Assembly (NCBI GenBank): GCA_009731375.1
Contig: BJOX01000119.1
Location: forward strand, 535,046-599,045
Source of the DNA: Paulinella micropora
Lineage: Eukaryota > Cercozoa > Imbricatea > Euglyphida
DNA length: 64,000 bases
Direction: 5' to 3'
How positions within the stretch are numbered: position 1 is the first letter of the stretch; each line of letters begins with the position of its first letter. The translations under genes and the position numbers were made by a program. The notes beneath the pieces were generated by a model, which was not told the origin of the DNA, did not search any database, and saw only the letters and a program-made list of their open reading frames with translations. Shown here one piece after another: positions 47,361-55,544 of the stretch.

Positions 47361-47791
47361 ATGACAGACCTAAACACCAAACAAGACTACTTGAATGAAA
47401 TTGAAAAGTGGAACCTTGACTGCGAAATTAAGAAACCCACAATTAAATGGACTAAGCCAGACATTGTTTCATTTTATGAGCAATACAAGCCAAGGGACGA
47501 CAATGTAAAAGTCGTTATACCATTAGAGGAGACATTACAAAAAATGGTGGAGGAAGAGAGCACACCTTTTAAAGCAATTGATTTGAAAGAGACAGGAATT
47601 ACGGAAATCAAGGTGAATGTCGGCGAAGAGATAATGAAGATAGCACAACACGAGACCGATGTTTTTCTTCAATATGGTAAGTATAAAAAATGAAAATTGA
47701 AGATGTCGCAAAGATTGACAAACCATACCTTGAATATTTGATTCAAGACCCTTATTTTAATAACAAAGATGCAGTAAAAAAATACCTTTGA
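47361..47791 (+). CDS. FGKYKG-domain protein, copy 2, with frameshift
   Basis: ATG 47361 follows TATATATATC. The zero frame gives 110 residues ending YGKYKK-stop at 47691-47693. Shifting back one base at TATAAAAAATGA continues MKIEDVAKIDKPYLEYLIQD to TGA 47791, matching copy 1 residue for residue through this module (GKYKGKKIQDVA ... IDKPYLEW). Either this is a decayed gene or frameshifting at the six-A run makes a longer form. The site is not a perfect slippery heptamer because T precedes the A run. The N-terminal part (KPTIKWTKPDIVSFYEQY) is not recognised. Confidence 0.6.
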
Positions 47792-47827
47792 TTGATATTA
47801 CATTGTATTCTGTTTTTTTTTTTTGCT

Positions 47828-49138
47828 TCACCAGTCTTCTATAAAGTTAGCAATAATATTGATATTTCCTCCTCCACCTGCTGAGACTGACTTTTGTGTA
47901 AAAGTTAATACATCACTAGGAGACAGATAAATATCGTAACTTCTTAGATTGATTTGTTGAGTTGAATTAGCATTCACATAAACTTTTAAAATAGTCGTTC
48001 CGTTGGCGACTGCTGACGCAGTTGTATCGGTATCAACTATTGAATTTTTCGTATCTACATCCGCATACACCGCTCCAGTTAAAGTTCCATTCAACACCAT
48101 TCTCACTATATTAGTTTTTGAGTCTTCATTACTAATGCTTACCAATGATGGATATACTATTGAATAATTGTCTAAGTTAGCACCAGCACTATCATACTTT
48201 GCTTTATTCCTTATACTCAATATTGGTCTTTCAGTTGTGTTAGCGGCTTCAGCACCCTCAATGGAATTCGTTATGCTGGTATTAATAGTATTTGAACCCT
48301 CAATGAAAAAACTACAACTAGCAGTCTTTAAAGTTTGTATTCCAGTTGCGGCATCATTTTTTATTATTGCTGTAAATGGTAATGTCGTATTTCGCAGACT
48401 CACACCAGTATTATCATTCGCATACTCAATCATATGAACTAATTGAAATAATCCTGTTGTGGGATTTTCAATGTAAAACTTAATAGCTCCAAATCCGAGA
48501 TATTGAAATTGAATTTGAAATACATTTCCTTTGTCCCATTTTATTTCTGGCATACCTTCACTTCCATCGCATGGGTCATCCCAGTTTTTTTGATCTACAT
48601 ATTCTATGACACCTCCTTTACAATGTGCGATATTCATTCCTGCTTGACTTTTGTAAAAATAAATTCCATCACTGACCCCATTTCCTATTCCGATAAACGA
48701 ATCATAATCTTTTGTATCGTCAGTGTTCCATAGAGCAGTAAAGCGACACAGGACACCTGTTCCTGTTCTATATTTTATTCTCTTTTTACTTACTAATCTG
48801 GCATCTGCCGTGATTTCAGCTTGAGTTGCTAATACAGCCATATTTTCCAAAAATGACACAGATGATTTTGTTTCTGTTTTTGTCCATATCCTAGTATTAA
48901 TGGCATATGGAAAGATTTCTTGTAATACTGGTGTTAATTGAGCAGTCGTTGCTTCGCCAAAAGCGGTTTTCATATTGCTGGTTTCAATTTCACCATCATA
49001 TCCTACACTGACATTTATTAAGTTTCCAGCAGGATTTAGAGCGATTAAACTTGATTTAATTACTCCACCATTTTCACACTTAACATTAACAAAATCATTT
49101 GCTTCATCTTGTGCGATTAAATTTCTTTGGTGAGACAT
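47828..49138 (-). CDS. Putative virion surface/structural protein, last gene of the capsid block
   Basis: 436 residues from ATG 49138 (preceded by TTTTATATACA), the last gene of the leftward virion block after the major capsid gene. The first 60 residues (VNVKCENGGVIKSSLIALN) resemble a fibre-type N-terminus. The middle has a beta-rich, lectin-like pattern (GVLCRFTALWNTDD, FIGIGNGVSDGIYFYK, FQIQFQYLGFGAIKFYIENP, LVHMIEYANDN), a type I recall from virion-associated proteins of large aquatic viruses. The C-terminus is Gly-rich, then NIIANFIEDW. I infer a capsid decoration or attachment role. There are no membrane segments and no catalytic motif. Confidence 0.6.
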   Translation of the reverse strand: MSHQRNLIAQDEANDFVNVKCENGGVIKSSLIALNPAGNLINVSVGYDGEIETSNMKTAFGEATTAQLTPVLQEIFPYAINTRIWTKTETKSSVSFLENMAVLATQAEITADARLVSKKRIKYRTGTGVLCRFTALWNTDDTKDYDSFIGIGNGVSDGIYFYKSQAGMNIAHCKGGVIEYVDQKNWDDPCDGSEGMPEIKWDKGNVFQIQFQYLGFGAIKFYIENPTTGLFQLVHMIEYANDNTGVSLRNTTLPFTAIIKNDAATGIQTLKTASCSFFIEGSNTINTSITNSIEGAEAANTTERPILSIRNKAKYDSAGANLDNYSIVYPSLVSISNEDSKTNIVRMVLNGTLTGAVYADVDTKNSIVDTDTTASAVANGTTILKVYVNANSTQQINLRSYDIYLSPSDVLTFTQKSVSAGGGGNINIIANFIEDW

Positions 49139-49194
49139 TGTATATAAAACAAAAAATTATTTTTATTTTCAAAACTAATATTTTATTCATTTTT

Positions 49195-50772
49195 CTACGT
49201 CTTAATAATTTCAATTCCTCTCACAATGACATCTTGTTGAAGGATGGCAAAAGTGTAGTGATTGAGGTTGTTTCCAGCAGTAGTAGAAACGAACTCATAT
49301 CGTCGCTCAGTGTCAAGGCTCAAACCTGACTTTTCATAACCTTCAACATTCTTCTCGTGAAGTGGGCGGTTGTTGTCCCAGTAATCAACATGGAACCAGT
49401 TGTACTTATAGATATCAGAATTCAAAATGGCACTCCCCTTCAACTTATCCTTCAAAATCATATAGTCCTCATTATCGGAAGTATCAATGTCAAATTGTTG
49501 CATCCTACTTCCATCCAAAGTAGTATAATAAGATGTAATTTTAGCATCGTTTCTATGGTCGTTATCAAAAGAAGTATTAGAACTTTCTGCATTATGAAAA
49601 GCAGAAGTATAGATACGACGAATTCTTTCACTCTGCGACCTATTCAATTTTACCACGAAGTTCTGATTTCCAGTTCCAAGATTGTGCTTCCACGAGATAG
49701 GATATTCGATAGTAAACCTAAAACCTTCACCAGCGATTTTGCTTTGAACTCCAAGGATGACATTTGGGTCTGTTTCAACCGCGAGAAACAAGTTCAAATT
49801 TGAAACAACTGCACCAGTCGCACCAATTGCAGCACCAATAGCAATGTTAGTGGCACTGGTCCCAGTAAACATGGTCCTACTAGTTCCTTCCCAAACAATC
49901 CTCAAATCCATAATTTCGTTAAAGCCGAGTGTTTTATCAATTTCAAAAATAGTTCCAAAAATCATACCCAGAGGCAGTTTAACATTAATAACTGGAGTGC
50001 TATCTGCGGTATTGACACCACCAGCACCTCCCTGAATTGCTCCAACTTCAAAATACTTAGCCTCCTCATAAGCGACATTGACAAACGAGCCGCCCGTTCC
50101 GTTAAAACTATTCAAAGCATCATCATGACGGCGGGCACTCATTGAAGGGAGACCTACCAAATTTTTAACACTATTACCAACAGCATTGATAGCATTTATT
50201 ATAGCACCACTTTCATCACCCGCATTAGTTGCTTCAATTTGAATGTTTCCGAACGTGGCAGCACCGACGGCGGCATCTGCACCAGCACCCGCAGGCTGAA
50301 AATGTCTTGAAGCAATATTCAAAGTAGCATCATTCAACACATTACATTTTTGAAGCATCGCACCACTAGAAACACCAGCACCGTGGTTCTCCAAAGACAT
50401 AAACTTTTCATAACTGATTTCTGGCTTCCAAACCGTCTTAGTGTAATTGCCAACATGTTGAAGATTACACAAATACTGCCCGCTTCGGCTTCGCAATTCA
50501 ATACTCCTAATCATCGACAAGCAATCCATAAAGATACGATTAGCATTGTTCTGTCCTGGGTTTCGTGCTGTGTAAGTAAATCGCAACACACTACGAGCAA
50601 GGTTCAAAGGACGAGTAGGGATTTCAAAGGTGCTTTCATTACCTCCCGCAGTGGTGAGAGTAACATTCGCAGACCCTTCACGACTTGTAAGTTTGTTTAA
50701 TTCATATTTTCCTTTTAGTAGTTCTTTCGGTTGGTGATCTAACTCTTGTCCATACCCAACTTGAGACGGCAT
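49195..50772 (-). CDS. Major capsid protein candidate (double jelly-roll)
   Basis: 525 residues, ATG 50772. Its size, position next to the penton-like and protease genes, and beta-rich make-up fit the Polinton / polinton-like virus major capsid protein. Visible features: an N-terminal arm (KELLKGKYELNKLTSREGS), strands rich in aromatic/beta residues (FEIPTRPLNLARSVLRFTYT), mid-protein FGTIFEIDKTLGFNEIMDLRIVW, second-half FTIEYPISWKHNLGTGNQNF, and the C-terminal YTFAILQQDVIVRGIEIIKT. Two successive jelly-roll barrels would form the hexon-like trimer. No signal or membrane segment. The assignment rests on context and pattern and should be confirmed by structure prediction. Confidence 0.8.
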   Translation of the reverse strand: MPSQVGYGQELDHQPKELLKGKYELNKLTSREGSANVTLTTAGGNESTFEIPTRPLNLARSVLRFTYTARNPGQNNANRIFMDCLSMIRSIELRSRSGQYLCNLQHVGNYTKTVWKPEISYEKFMSLENHGAGVSSGAMLQKCNVLNDATLNIASRHFQPAGAGADAAVGAATFGNIQIEATNAGDESGAIINAINAVGNSVKNLVGLPSMSARRHDDALNSFNGTGGSFVNVAYEEAKYFEVGAIQGGAGGVNTADSTPVINVKLPLGMIFGTIFEIDKTLGFNEIMDLRIVWEGTSRTMFTGTSATNIAIGAAIGATGAVVSNLNLFLAVETDPNVILGVQSKIAGEGFRFTIEYPISWKHNLGTGNQNFVVKLNRSQSERIRRIYTSAFHNAESSNTSFDNDHRNDAKITSYYTTLDGSRMQQFDIDTSDNEDYMILKDKLKGSAILNSDIYKYNWFHVDYWDNNRPLHEKNVEGYEKSGLSLDTERRYEFVSTTAGNNLNHYTFAILQQDVIVRGIEIIKT

Positions 50773-50854
50773 TTTTCTTTTTGTTTTTGAAGTAGTGAAA
50801 ATTAACTAATTCACGAGAATATATTATAGAAAAAAATAATTAAATTAAAAATAA

Positions 50855-51703
50855 TTAACGAGATTTCAACAAATTGAAAAATGAATTAAATAAACTGAAA
50901 TAATTAGTTTCACGATAAACCAGTAATGTCATAACGATGCCTAAACCATTAAGATTAATTGCTTGGTCGTTTTCGTCCGTCAAGTAAAATCTAAATACAT
51001 TATTGGAACTCGCAGACAATGTTTTTCCGTATTCGCTACCAGAGCCATCATAAATGACAGACCCAAAAGGTATTTCATTTGCTGTGTATATTTCTTGTAG
51101 CACATGATTATCTCCTTCGCCAACTAAGTCTGATTGAAGATACAAAGTTTTTTCTCCTGTAAGAATAATTACATTTGGCGACTTTATAAAATCATTAGCG
51201 AAGAAATATGTTGAATTTCTATCAAAACCCATAACCTCGTGAATGCGGGTCTCACCATCGAATATGAACCGCGGTTGAGGCTCCACCAGAGGTGGAGAGC
51301 CCCCTTCGGGTGGCATGCCTCCGTTATTTGAAACAGTGAAGGTTAATTTACCATCTTCTGGGTCTGTGTTGGTATTGTTGCTTGAGACAACATAAGTATA
51401 ATTATTTGGGCTGTCGGCTGTCAGTATCTCAGATAGTTTATTTTTTAAGTTGTTCATTGTGTAGTTTCCATCGGGTATCGTAATTAAAGCCTCATATCCG
51501 TCTTCGCTAAGTGTAAAGGTATTATACGGACTCGCCACAGAATAATACGACTTTGGAATATAGATATGAAGAATTTTACAATGTGTTGGATTGTCTAGTG
51601 ATTTTAAGTTTATCTCGTGTGTAAAGTCGCTGTCTGTGCCTGTTATTCTATTTTTACTATTTATGTAATAGATGCCACTTGAGCGACCACCTTTATAGTC
51701 CAT
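50855..51703 (-). CDS. Penton-like minor capsid protein
   Basis: 282 residues when started at ATG 51703, which follows GTATAATATAGCA; an upstream TTG extends the frame but is less likely. The N-terminus YYINSKNRITGTDSDFTHEI then LHIYIPKSYYSV and ITIPDGNYTMNNLKNKLSEI carry the usual minor capsid signature: a short 'sSkdR..g..sdF' opening, an IP-x-S-Y-Y strand, and I-P-x-G-x-Y-T before a helix. A Gly/Pro loop (GGMPPEGGSPPLVEP) interrupts the middle. The fold is expected to be a single jelly roll filling the capsid vertices. The gene sits between the protease and major capsid genes, the order seen in many Polintons. Confidence 0.75.
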   Translation of the reverse strand: MDYKGGRSSGIYYINSKNRITGTDSDFTHEINLKSLDNPTHCKILHIYIPKSYYSVASPYNTFTLSEDGYEALITIPDGNYTMNNLKNKLSEILTADSPNNYTYVVSSNNTNTDPEDGKLTFTVSNNGGMPPEGGSPPLVEPQPRFIFDGETRIHEVMGFDRNSTYFFANDFIKSPNVIILTGEKTLYLQSDLVGEGDNHVLQEIYTANEIPFGSVIYDGSGSEYGKTLSASSNNVFRFYLTDENDQAINLNGLGIVMTLLVYRETNYFSLFNSFFNLLKSR

Positions 51704-51726
51704 TGCTATATTATACAAATAATATT

Positions 51727-53313
51727 TCAAATAAAAGTATTAAAAGCATCACCATAGCCATTCTGTGCTTTTAACTTTTCTGCTTCGTCTTCTTTTAAGT
51801 CTGTGTAGCCAGTAGCAAACTTAAAGCGGTTGCCTTTACTGCGTTCAATCAAAAACCTCATAGCAAACCACCCACAAGTTGAGGAAGTATCACTCTGCTC
51901 TTTTACCTTATTTACTTTCATTAATAAATAACTATCTGGGTGGCTTTGGTCTATTAGTCTTTTCATTTGTTGTTGAAAATCTTCTGTTGGCTCATAAAGT
52001 GCTAGTGGGTCATACACTTCAACACTTCTGTCTTTATCTAGACTTATGTATACGGCGATCCAATGAGACCCGGCTTGTTTGTGATTGTCCAAATTCATAA
52101 TAAACCCGTATCGCTTTCTGCTTCCTGGCTTCAACTTGTAGATTTCATCGCTCGCTATTGTTCCGAGATACCATCCATATTTTTTCATTATTTCGTCAAT
52201 TTCACTAGTCATTAAACCGCGGCCCCATTTACCAATTCCTCCCAGATCAGATTCTGGTTCTGTTTCTGCTTCAGTCATGGTTGCTTGCTCTTGTTGTTGT
52301 AGGTTGGTGCTGTCAGGCTCTTGTATAATGGGATCTTCTGCTTTATTTTCCTGTTCTCCTTTATTTTCTTGTTCTGCTTTATTTTCTTCTCCTGCTTTAT
52401 TTTCCTTCGCTCTATTTACTTCTTCTCTTTTTTTTTCAATAGCACTTTCTCTCCATAAATCAAATTCAACCCAAGCCTGATTAGAATTCAAAATTTGGTT
52501 GGTTATAATATGACTTTTGTATAGCCACTGTTTTAACATTTCAGAATAGTTTATTCTCCCTCCTTTTGGTGGTTTAATATCAGGGATATCATATCCGATA
52601 AATCTTAGTTTTTGGATAATAGTTTGAATACTAGGATGATTTTTTCCTCGTTTCTTTCTAATAGACTCGGCGAACATACCATCAATTATTTTTTCCCGTT
52701 TTGTTTGATTATGCTTATCCTCTTCTTCCTCATCCTTTATAATAACTCCTCTTGTTCTCCTCCTCGGTGGTCTTCCTGCTGGTGGAGGCGGTATCATAGG
52801 AGGGGCTAGTGGTGCCATTAATAATCCCTGTCTATGTCGTCGTTCGGCATTTAGTTCTTGAATAAGTCGTTGTTCCTTCTTCCGCTCCCTATCCAATACC
52901 TCTCGTCTTTCCTTAGCATCTTCTATGTCTTTTCTTTCTTGCCTTTTCTTTTCTTCTTCCATATCAGCCAGTGCTTTTTTCTCTTTTTGGTCTATCTCTT
53001 CAATCTTGTCATATTTCTCCTTTCTGAGTTTGTCTAAGTGGTCATTAATGGCGGTTCTTGTATTCTGCTCAATCTCTGAAAGGCTCTGGACTTTTCTTAA
53101 GTCTTCCTTTTTAGAAGTTCGCTTTCTATTATTCGTCCGCTGTCTGCCTAAGTATTTCATAAAAAGTTTAACGATTTGAAGTGTGCTCATATCATTTGTT
53201 TTCTTGCCGAAATTAAGATAATATTTTTTACCCTTCTGGATAATATATGGTTTCCCACTCTTATTCCTATAAACACGCGGTGGTCTTAATTTCTTCGCTT
53301 TCTTGACTACCAT
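51727..53313 (-). CDS. Adenovirus-type maturation protease fused to a long coiled-coil N-terminal region
   Basis: 528 residues, ATG 53313. The C-terminal ~150 residues are an Ulp1/adenain-type cysteine protease with His417 (GSHWIAVYI), Asp435 (EVYDPLALY), Gln473 (KEQSDTSSTCGWF) and Cys480. The preceding KYGWYLGTIASDEI is the typical N-terminal edge. Residues 1-370 are not usual for the family: a basic start (KKAKKLRPPRVYRNKSGKPY), a strongly charged helix (about 90-175), a proline linker (APPMIPPPPAGRPPRRR), and Glu/Asn-rich repeats of the AEQENKGE type. The enzyme would process capsid proteins during maturation. The N-terminal part may be a core or scaffold protein made as a fusion. Confidence 0.85.
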   Translation of the reverse strand: MVVKKAKKLRPPRVYRNKSGKPYIIQKGKKYYLNFGKKTNDMSTLQIVKLFMKYLGRQRTNNRKRTSKKEDLRKVQSLSEIEQNTRTAINDHLDKLRKEKYDKIEEIDQKEKKALADMEEEKKRQERKDIEDAKERREVLDRERKKEQRLIQELNAERRHRQGLLMAPLAPPMIPPPPAGRPPRRRTRGVIIKDEEEEDKHNQTKREKIIDGMFAESIRKKRGKNHPSIQTIIQKLRFIGYDIPDIKPPKGGRINYSEMLKQWLYKSHIITNQILNSNQAWVEFDLWRESAIEKKREEVNRAKENKAGEENKAEQENKGEQENKAEDPIIQEPDSTNLQQQEQATMTEAETEPESDLGGIGKWGRGLMTSEIDEIMKKYGWYLGTIASDEIYKLKPGSRKRYGFIMNLDNHKQAGSHWIAVYISLDKDRSVEVYDPLALYEPTEDFQQQMKRLIDQSHPDSYLLMKVNKVKEQSDTSSTCGWFAMRFLIERSKGNRFKFATGYTDLKEDEAEKLKAQNGYGDAFNTFI

Positions 53314-53363
53314 TTCTATATTAACAAAAAAATACTTCTTGTTATTTCAAAATATTTTATCTT

Positions 53364-53675
53364 TTAGAATTTTAAAGCTCCACGTCCTCTCTGCTTACCA
53401 TAACCAAGTTTTGCCGCGGTCGCTGGGACTGAGCCCGCATATGGAACTCCCATACTACTCAATGCTCCCGCAGTCCTTGAGATTACCTTATTATCACGAA
53501 GGAATTTATTCACAGCCAAGGCCGTTTTCCCAACTTTCTGCCAGTTAATTTTACCCTTACCTCCTTGTTTCTTCTTCCGCCCAGTCTTCTTTTTACCTCC
53601 AGCCATTGTGCTTGAGTTAGATGTTCGCTTGCCGATTGTTGGAATGACTTCAACACGAGTTGTTTTAACTACCAT
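53364..53675 (-). CDS. Small basic core-like protein
   Basis: 103 residues from ATG 53675 (after AATAGTATA); an internal Met at residue 24 (MAGGKKKTGRKKK) is an alternative start giving 80 residues. Lys/Arg/Gly-rich with a short hydrophobic part (LSSMGVPYAGSVPATAAKL) and a basic end (GKQRGRGALKF). It lies between ATPase and protease genes and resembles small DNA-condensing or membrane-associated virion proteins by composition only. Like the protease it begins MVVK. The role is an inference. Confidence 0.6.
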   Translation of the reverse strand: MVVKTTRVEVIPTIGKRTSNSSTMAGGKKKTGRKKKQGGKGKINWQKVGKTALAVNKFLRDNKVISRTAGALSSMGVPYAGSVPATAAKLGYGKQRGRGALKF

Positions 53676-53713
53676 TATACTATTAAAAAAAATAATTATT
53701 AATTCTAAAAATA

Positions 53714-54535
53714 TTATTTTAGGCGATAGTTGAAATTTCTGCGTAATTCGTCATCCACACTTGAGACATAAAGAAAATTAAATCTCTCCTTTGTTGCTTC
53801 GTGATATTTTTTAAGAAAGTAGTCAAAATCAAAAGATAAGTCTAAGTGTTTAAACACGAGTTCCATTTTGTCCTGAGACTGACCTGGAAAGATTAATAAA
53901 TAATCTAACTGCTTAATGGCTTCTGGTCTAAGGTCGTTCAAATACTGACTTGACATAATCACCTTACTTTTATAGTGTCTGTTCTTTTTTAACAAATCGC
54001 TTACTGACTTGTCTCTTAATCCACTTCCTAAATCGTCCAAAACAAAAACAACCTCTGGCGAAATATATTTGCTGGGCCGTTCTTTTTGTTCTGTATTTTT
54101 CTTTTTTTCTTCTTTACCAAAGTATAAAAATTGGGGCTTCTCTATTTCCTCTTCATCTTGTTTTACCTCTCCTTCGTGTTGCTCATCCTGCCTGTTCAGT
54201 TTGTCCAGTTCGTAGTCTATCACATTTACACCGTCTGATTTCAGAAAGGTATATATCGCCATCGGATTGCCTCTGTTCTTAAAGTGCTTAACCATTGCTT
54301 TGTAAATATAATCCTTGTGAATTGTTGAAGCAATAATGACAATACGGGTCTTTCTGTCGGTAGTCCTTTTAAGTATCTCAAATAGTGCTGTTGTTTTTCC
54401 GCTCTTCTTACGGGCTAGCAGAAATATATTGGCATAAGGTTCATTGAATAATTTGTAGCCCTTGGCTTTCTTATCTCCTTCACCTTCCTGTTTCACGGCA
54501 CGGACTTTAATATTGTTCAACTTTACTAGCGACAT
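53714..54535 (-). CDS. Genome-packaging ATPase (A32 / FtsK-HerA type)
   Basis: 273 residues, ATG 54535 after TAATTATATAGG. Walker A is ARKKSGKTT (residues 41-49, Lys47) and Walker B is VVFVLDDLGSG (from 162; Asp167-Asp168). KVIMSSQYLNDLRPEAIKQL (191-210) matches the Q-containing motif after Walker B in A32-like ATPases. A Glu/Lys-rich insert (115-155) lies between them. The enzyme would power DNA translocation into the capsid. It is transcribed with the capsid genes, starting nine bases after the end of the upstream gene. Confidence 0.9.
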   Translation of the reverse strand: MSLVKLNNIKVRAVKQEGEGDKKAKGYKLFNEPYANIFLLARKKSGKTTALFEILKRTTDRKTRIVIIASTIHKDYIYKAMVKHFKNRGNPMAIYTFLKSDGVNVIDYELDKLNRQDEQHEGEVKQDEEEIEKPQFLYFGKEEKKKNTEQKERPSKYISPEVVFVLDDLGSGLRDKSVSDLLKKNRHYKSKVIMSSQYLNDLRPEAIKQLDYLLIFPGQSQDKMELVFKHLDLSFDFDYFLKKYHEATKERFNFLYVSSVDDELRRNFNYRLK

Positions 54536-54544
54536 CCTATATAA

Positions 54545-54904
54545 TTAACCCAAAAACTCTAGACACACAACAATTCGGCCTGCTAAATTTCCAGTGTCAA
54601 TATTTCCGCTGTCTGTTTCAAGGACTTTAAATGTATATTGTCCATCACTCCAACCTACAACACCCAAATTATAACCGAGGTTTGAAATGTTTGCTATCGT
54701 ATTGTCCGCAAATGTGCCAATAATTCCAATTCTGTCCATATACAGAATTCTCGTTTTCGACTCTGTCCTGTCATTAAAGTAGTGAATAAATTTTACATTC
54801 ATTCTGGTTGGTGTGAAAGACATTTGGATATTTTTATTGAATGTTTTGCTCCCCGCAAAATCATTGCTCAGAAAAATAATCTTTTGGTATTTGTGATCCG
54901 TCAT
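54545..54904 (-). CDS. Unknown 119-residue protein, first gene of the leftward virion block
   Basis: ATG 54904; stop 9 bp before the ATPase start. Beta-rich, with MSFTPTRMNVKFIHYFND, RILYMDRIGIIGTFADN and AGRIVVCLEFLG. No membrane segment, Cys pair or catalytic motif. Placement suggests a small structural protein. I do not recognise a family. Confidence 0.55.
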   Translation of the reverse strand: MTDHKYQKIIFLSNDFAGSKTFNKNIQMSFTPTRMNVKFIHYFNDRTESKTRILYMDRIGIIGTFADNTIANISNLGYNLGVVGWSDGQYTFKVLETDSGNIDTGNLAGRIVVCLEFLG

Positions 54905-54950
54905 TGTTTTTGTGGAACTTTTCCTAAAAAGTTTCTATATAATATAAAAA
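54905..54950. promoter_or_regulatory. Divergent promoter region, 46 bp
   Basis: Separates the start of the leftward 119-residue gene (54904) from the rightward start at 54951. TCTATATAATATAAAAA abuts the rightward ATG. Confidence 0.45.
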
Positions 54951-55202
54951 ATGATTTTAATATTTTTGTTTATTCAATCTATATTTAGTCGTTCTGCCTG
55001 TGATTTCTATTCGCGGGTAAGTGAAAAAAGAAATGAGAGTTGTGTTTATTGTATTCAGAAAGGAATAGACACAAAATTTAAATGTATTTACAAACCAATG
55101 AGTGATTGGTGTATTGGGTGGGACGATGCTTTACCTTTAATCTGTTCTAGCGATAGTTCTTTTTGGTACAGGACACATTTGTATGAATGCTCACTTCTTT
55201 GA
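54951..55202 (+). CDS. Small secreted Cys-rich protein (unknown)
   Basis: 83 residues. The first 16 (MILIFLFIQSIFSRSA) form a likely signal peptide. The mature part has seven Cys (17, 31, 34, 45, 54, 65, 80), including CVYC, and aromatic residues. ATG follows TCTATATAATATAAAAA, the same start context as other element genes. It reads against the surrounding leftward block and its last 12 bases overlap the end of the membrane-protein gene. No family recognised. A chance frame is possible, but signal peptide, Cys spacing and promoter together argue for a gene. Confidence 0.45.
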   Translation: MILIFLFIQSIFSRSACDFYSRVSEKRNESCVYCIQKGIDTKFKCIYKPMSDWCIGWDDALPLICSSDSSFWYRTHLYECSLL

Positions 55203-55544
55203 ACTAGAAGATGGGCTAGGAAGCACAATACCAATTAATAAACTGATAAGCCCCACATAAACATTTCCAACTTCACAACTGACATTTGGGTCAGATAATC
55301 TCACGATACAAAGGGTGATGATTGCTAGGATGATAGCCATTTGAAATAAATACTTAATAAGTCGGCTGTCGGTTTTCTTATTTGTCATACAACAATTCCA
55401 TTCGTTTTCAATTTCATTGTCAATTTTTTTCTCTTCCGTCTTTAGTTCAATATCCAAAACACGAGACTTTAACTCGGGAGTTAGTTCTCCTTCCATATCG
55501 ATTATTGGAGGTGGTCGGTGAAGTCTAGTTGTATTATTCGCCAT
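55191..55544 (-). CDS. Small two-helix membrane protein
   Basis: 117 residues. Acidic N-terminus (IIDMEGELTPELKSRVLDIE), then NCCMTNKKTDSRLIKYLFQ leading into a first membrane helix (MAIILAIITLCIVRL), a short loop with one Cys (DPNVSCEVGN), a second helix (VYVGLISLLIGIVLP), and a Ser/Lys tail. The pattern CC-x(n)-TD-x-x-LIKY then two helices ending GIVLPSP is one I recall from many polinton-like and large viruses; the function is not known. It overlaps the start of the end of the fibre gene by 11 bp (fibre gene stop at 55534), suggesting cotranscription. Confidence 0.6.
   Translation of the reverse strand: MANNTTRLHRPPPIIDMEGELTPELKSRVLDIELKTEEKKIDNEIENEWNCCMTNKKTDSRLIKYLFQMAIILAIITLCIVRLSDPNVSCEVGNVYVGLISLLIGIVLPSPSSSSKK

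Noticed and set aside
51704-51730. N-terminal extension of the penton-like protein from TTG
   Set aside because: An ATG with a TATA-type box lies at 51703 and fits the family's short start better.
54009-54215. Ser-rich plus-strand frame opposite the ATPase
   Set aside because: Antisense of the Glu/Lys-rich insert of the ATPase.
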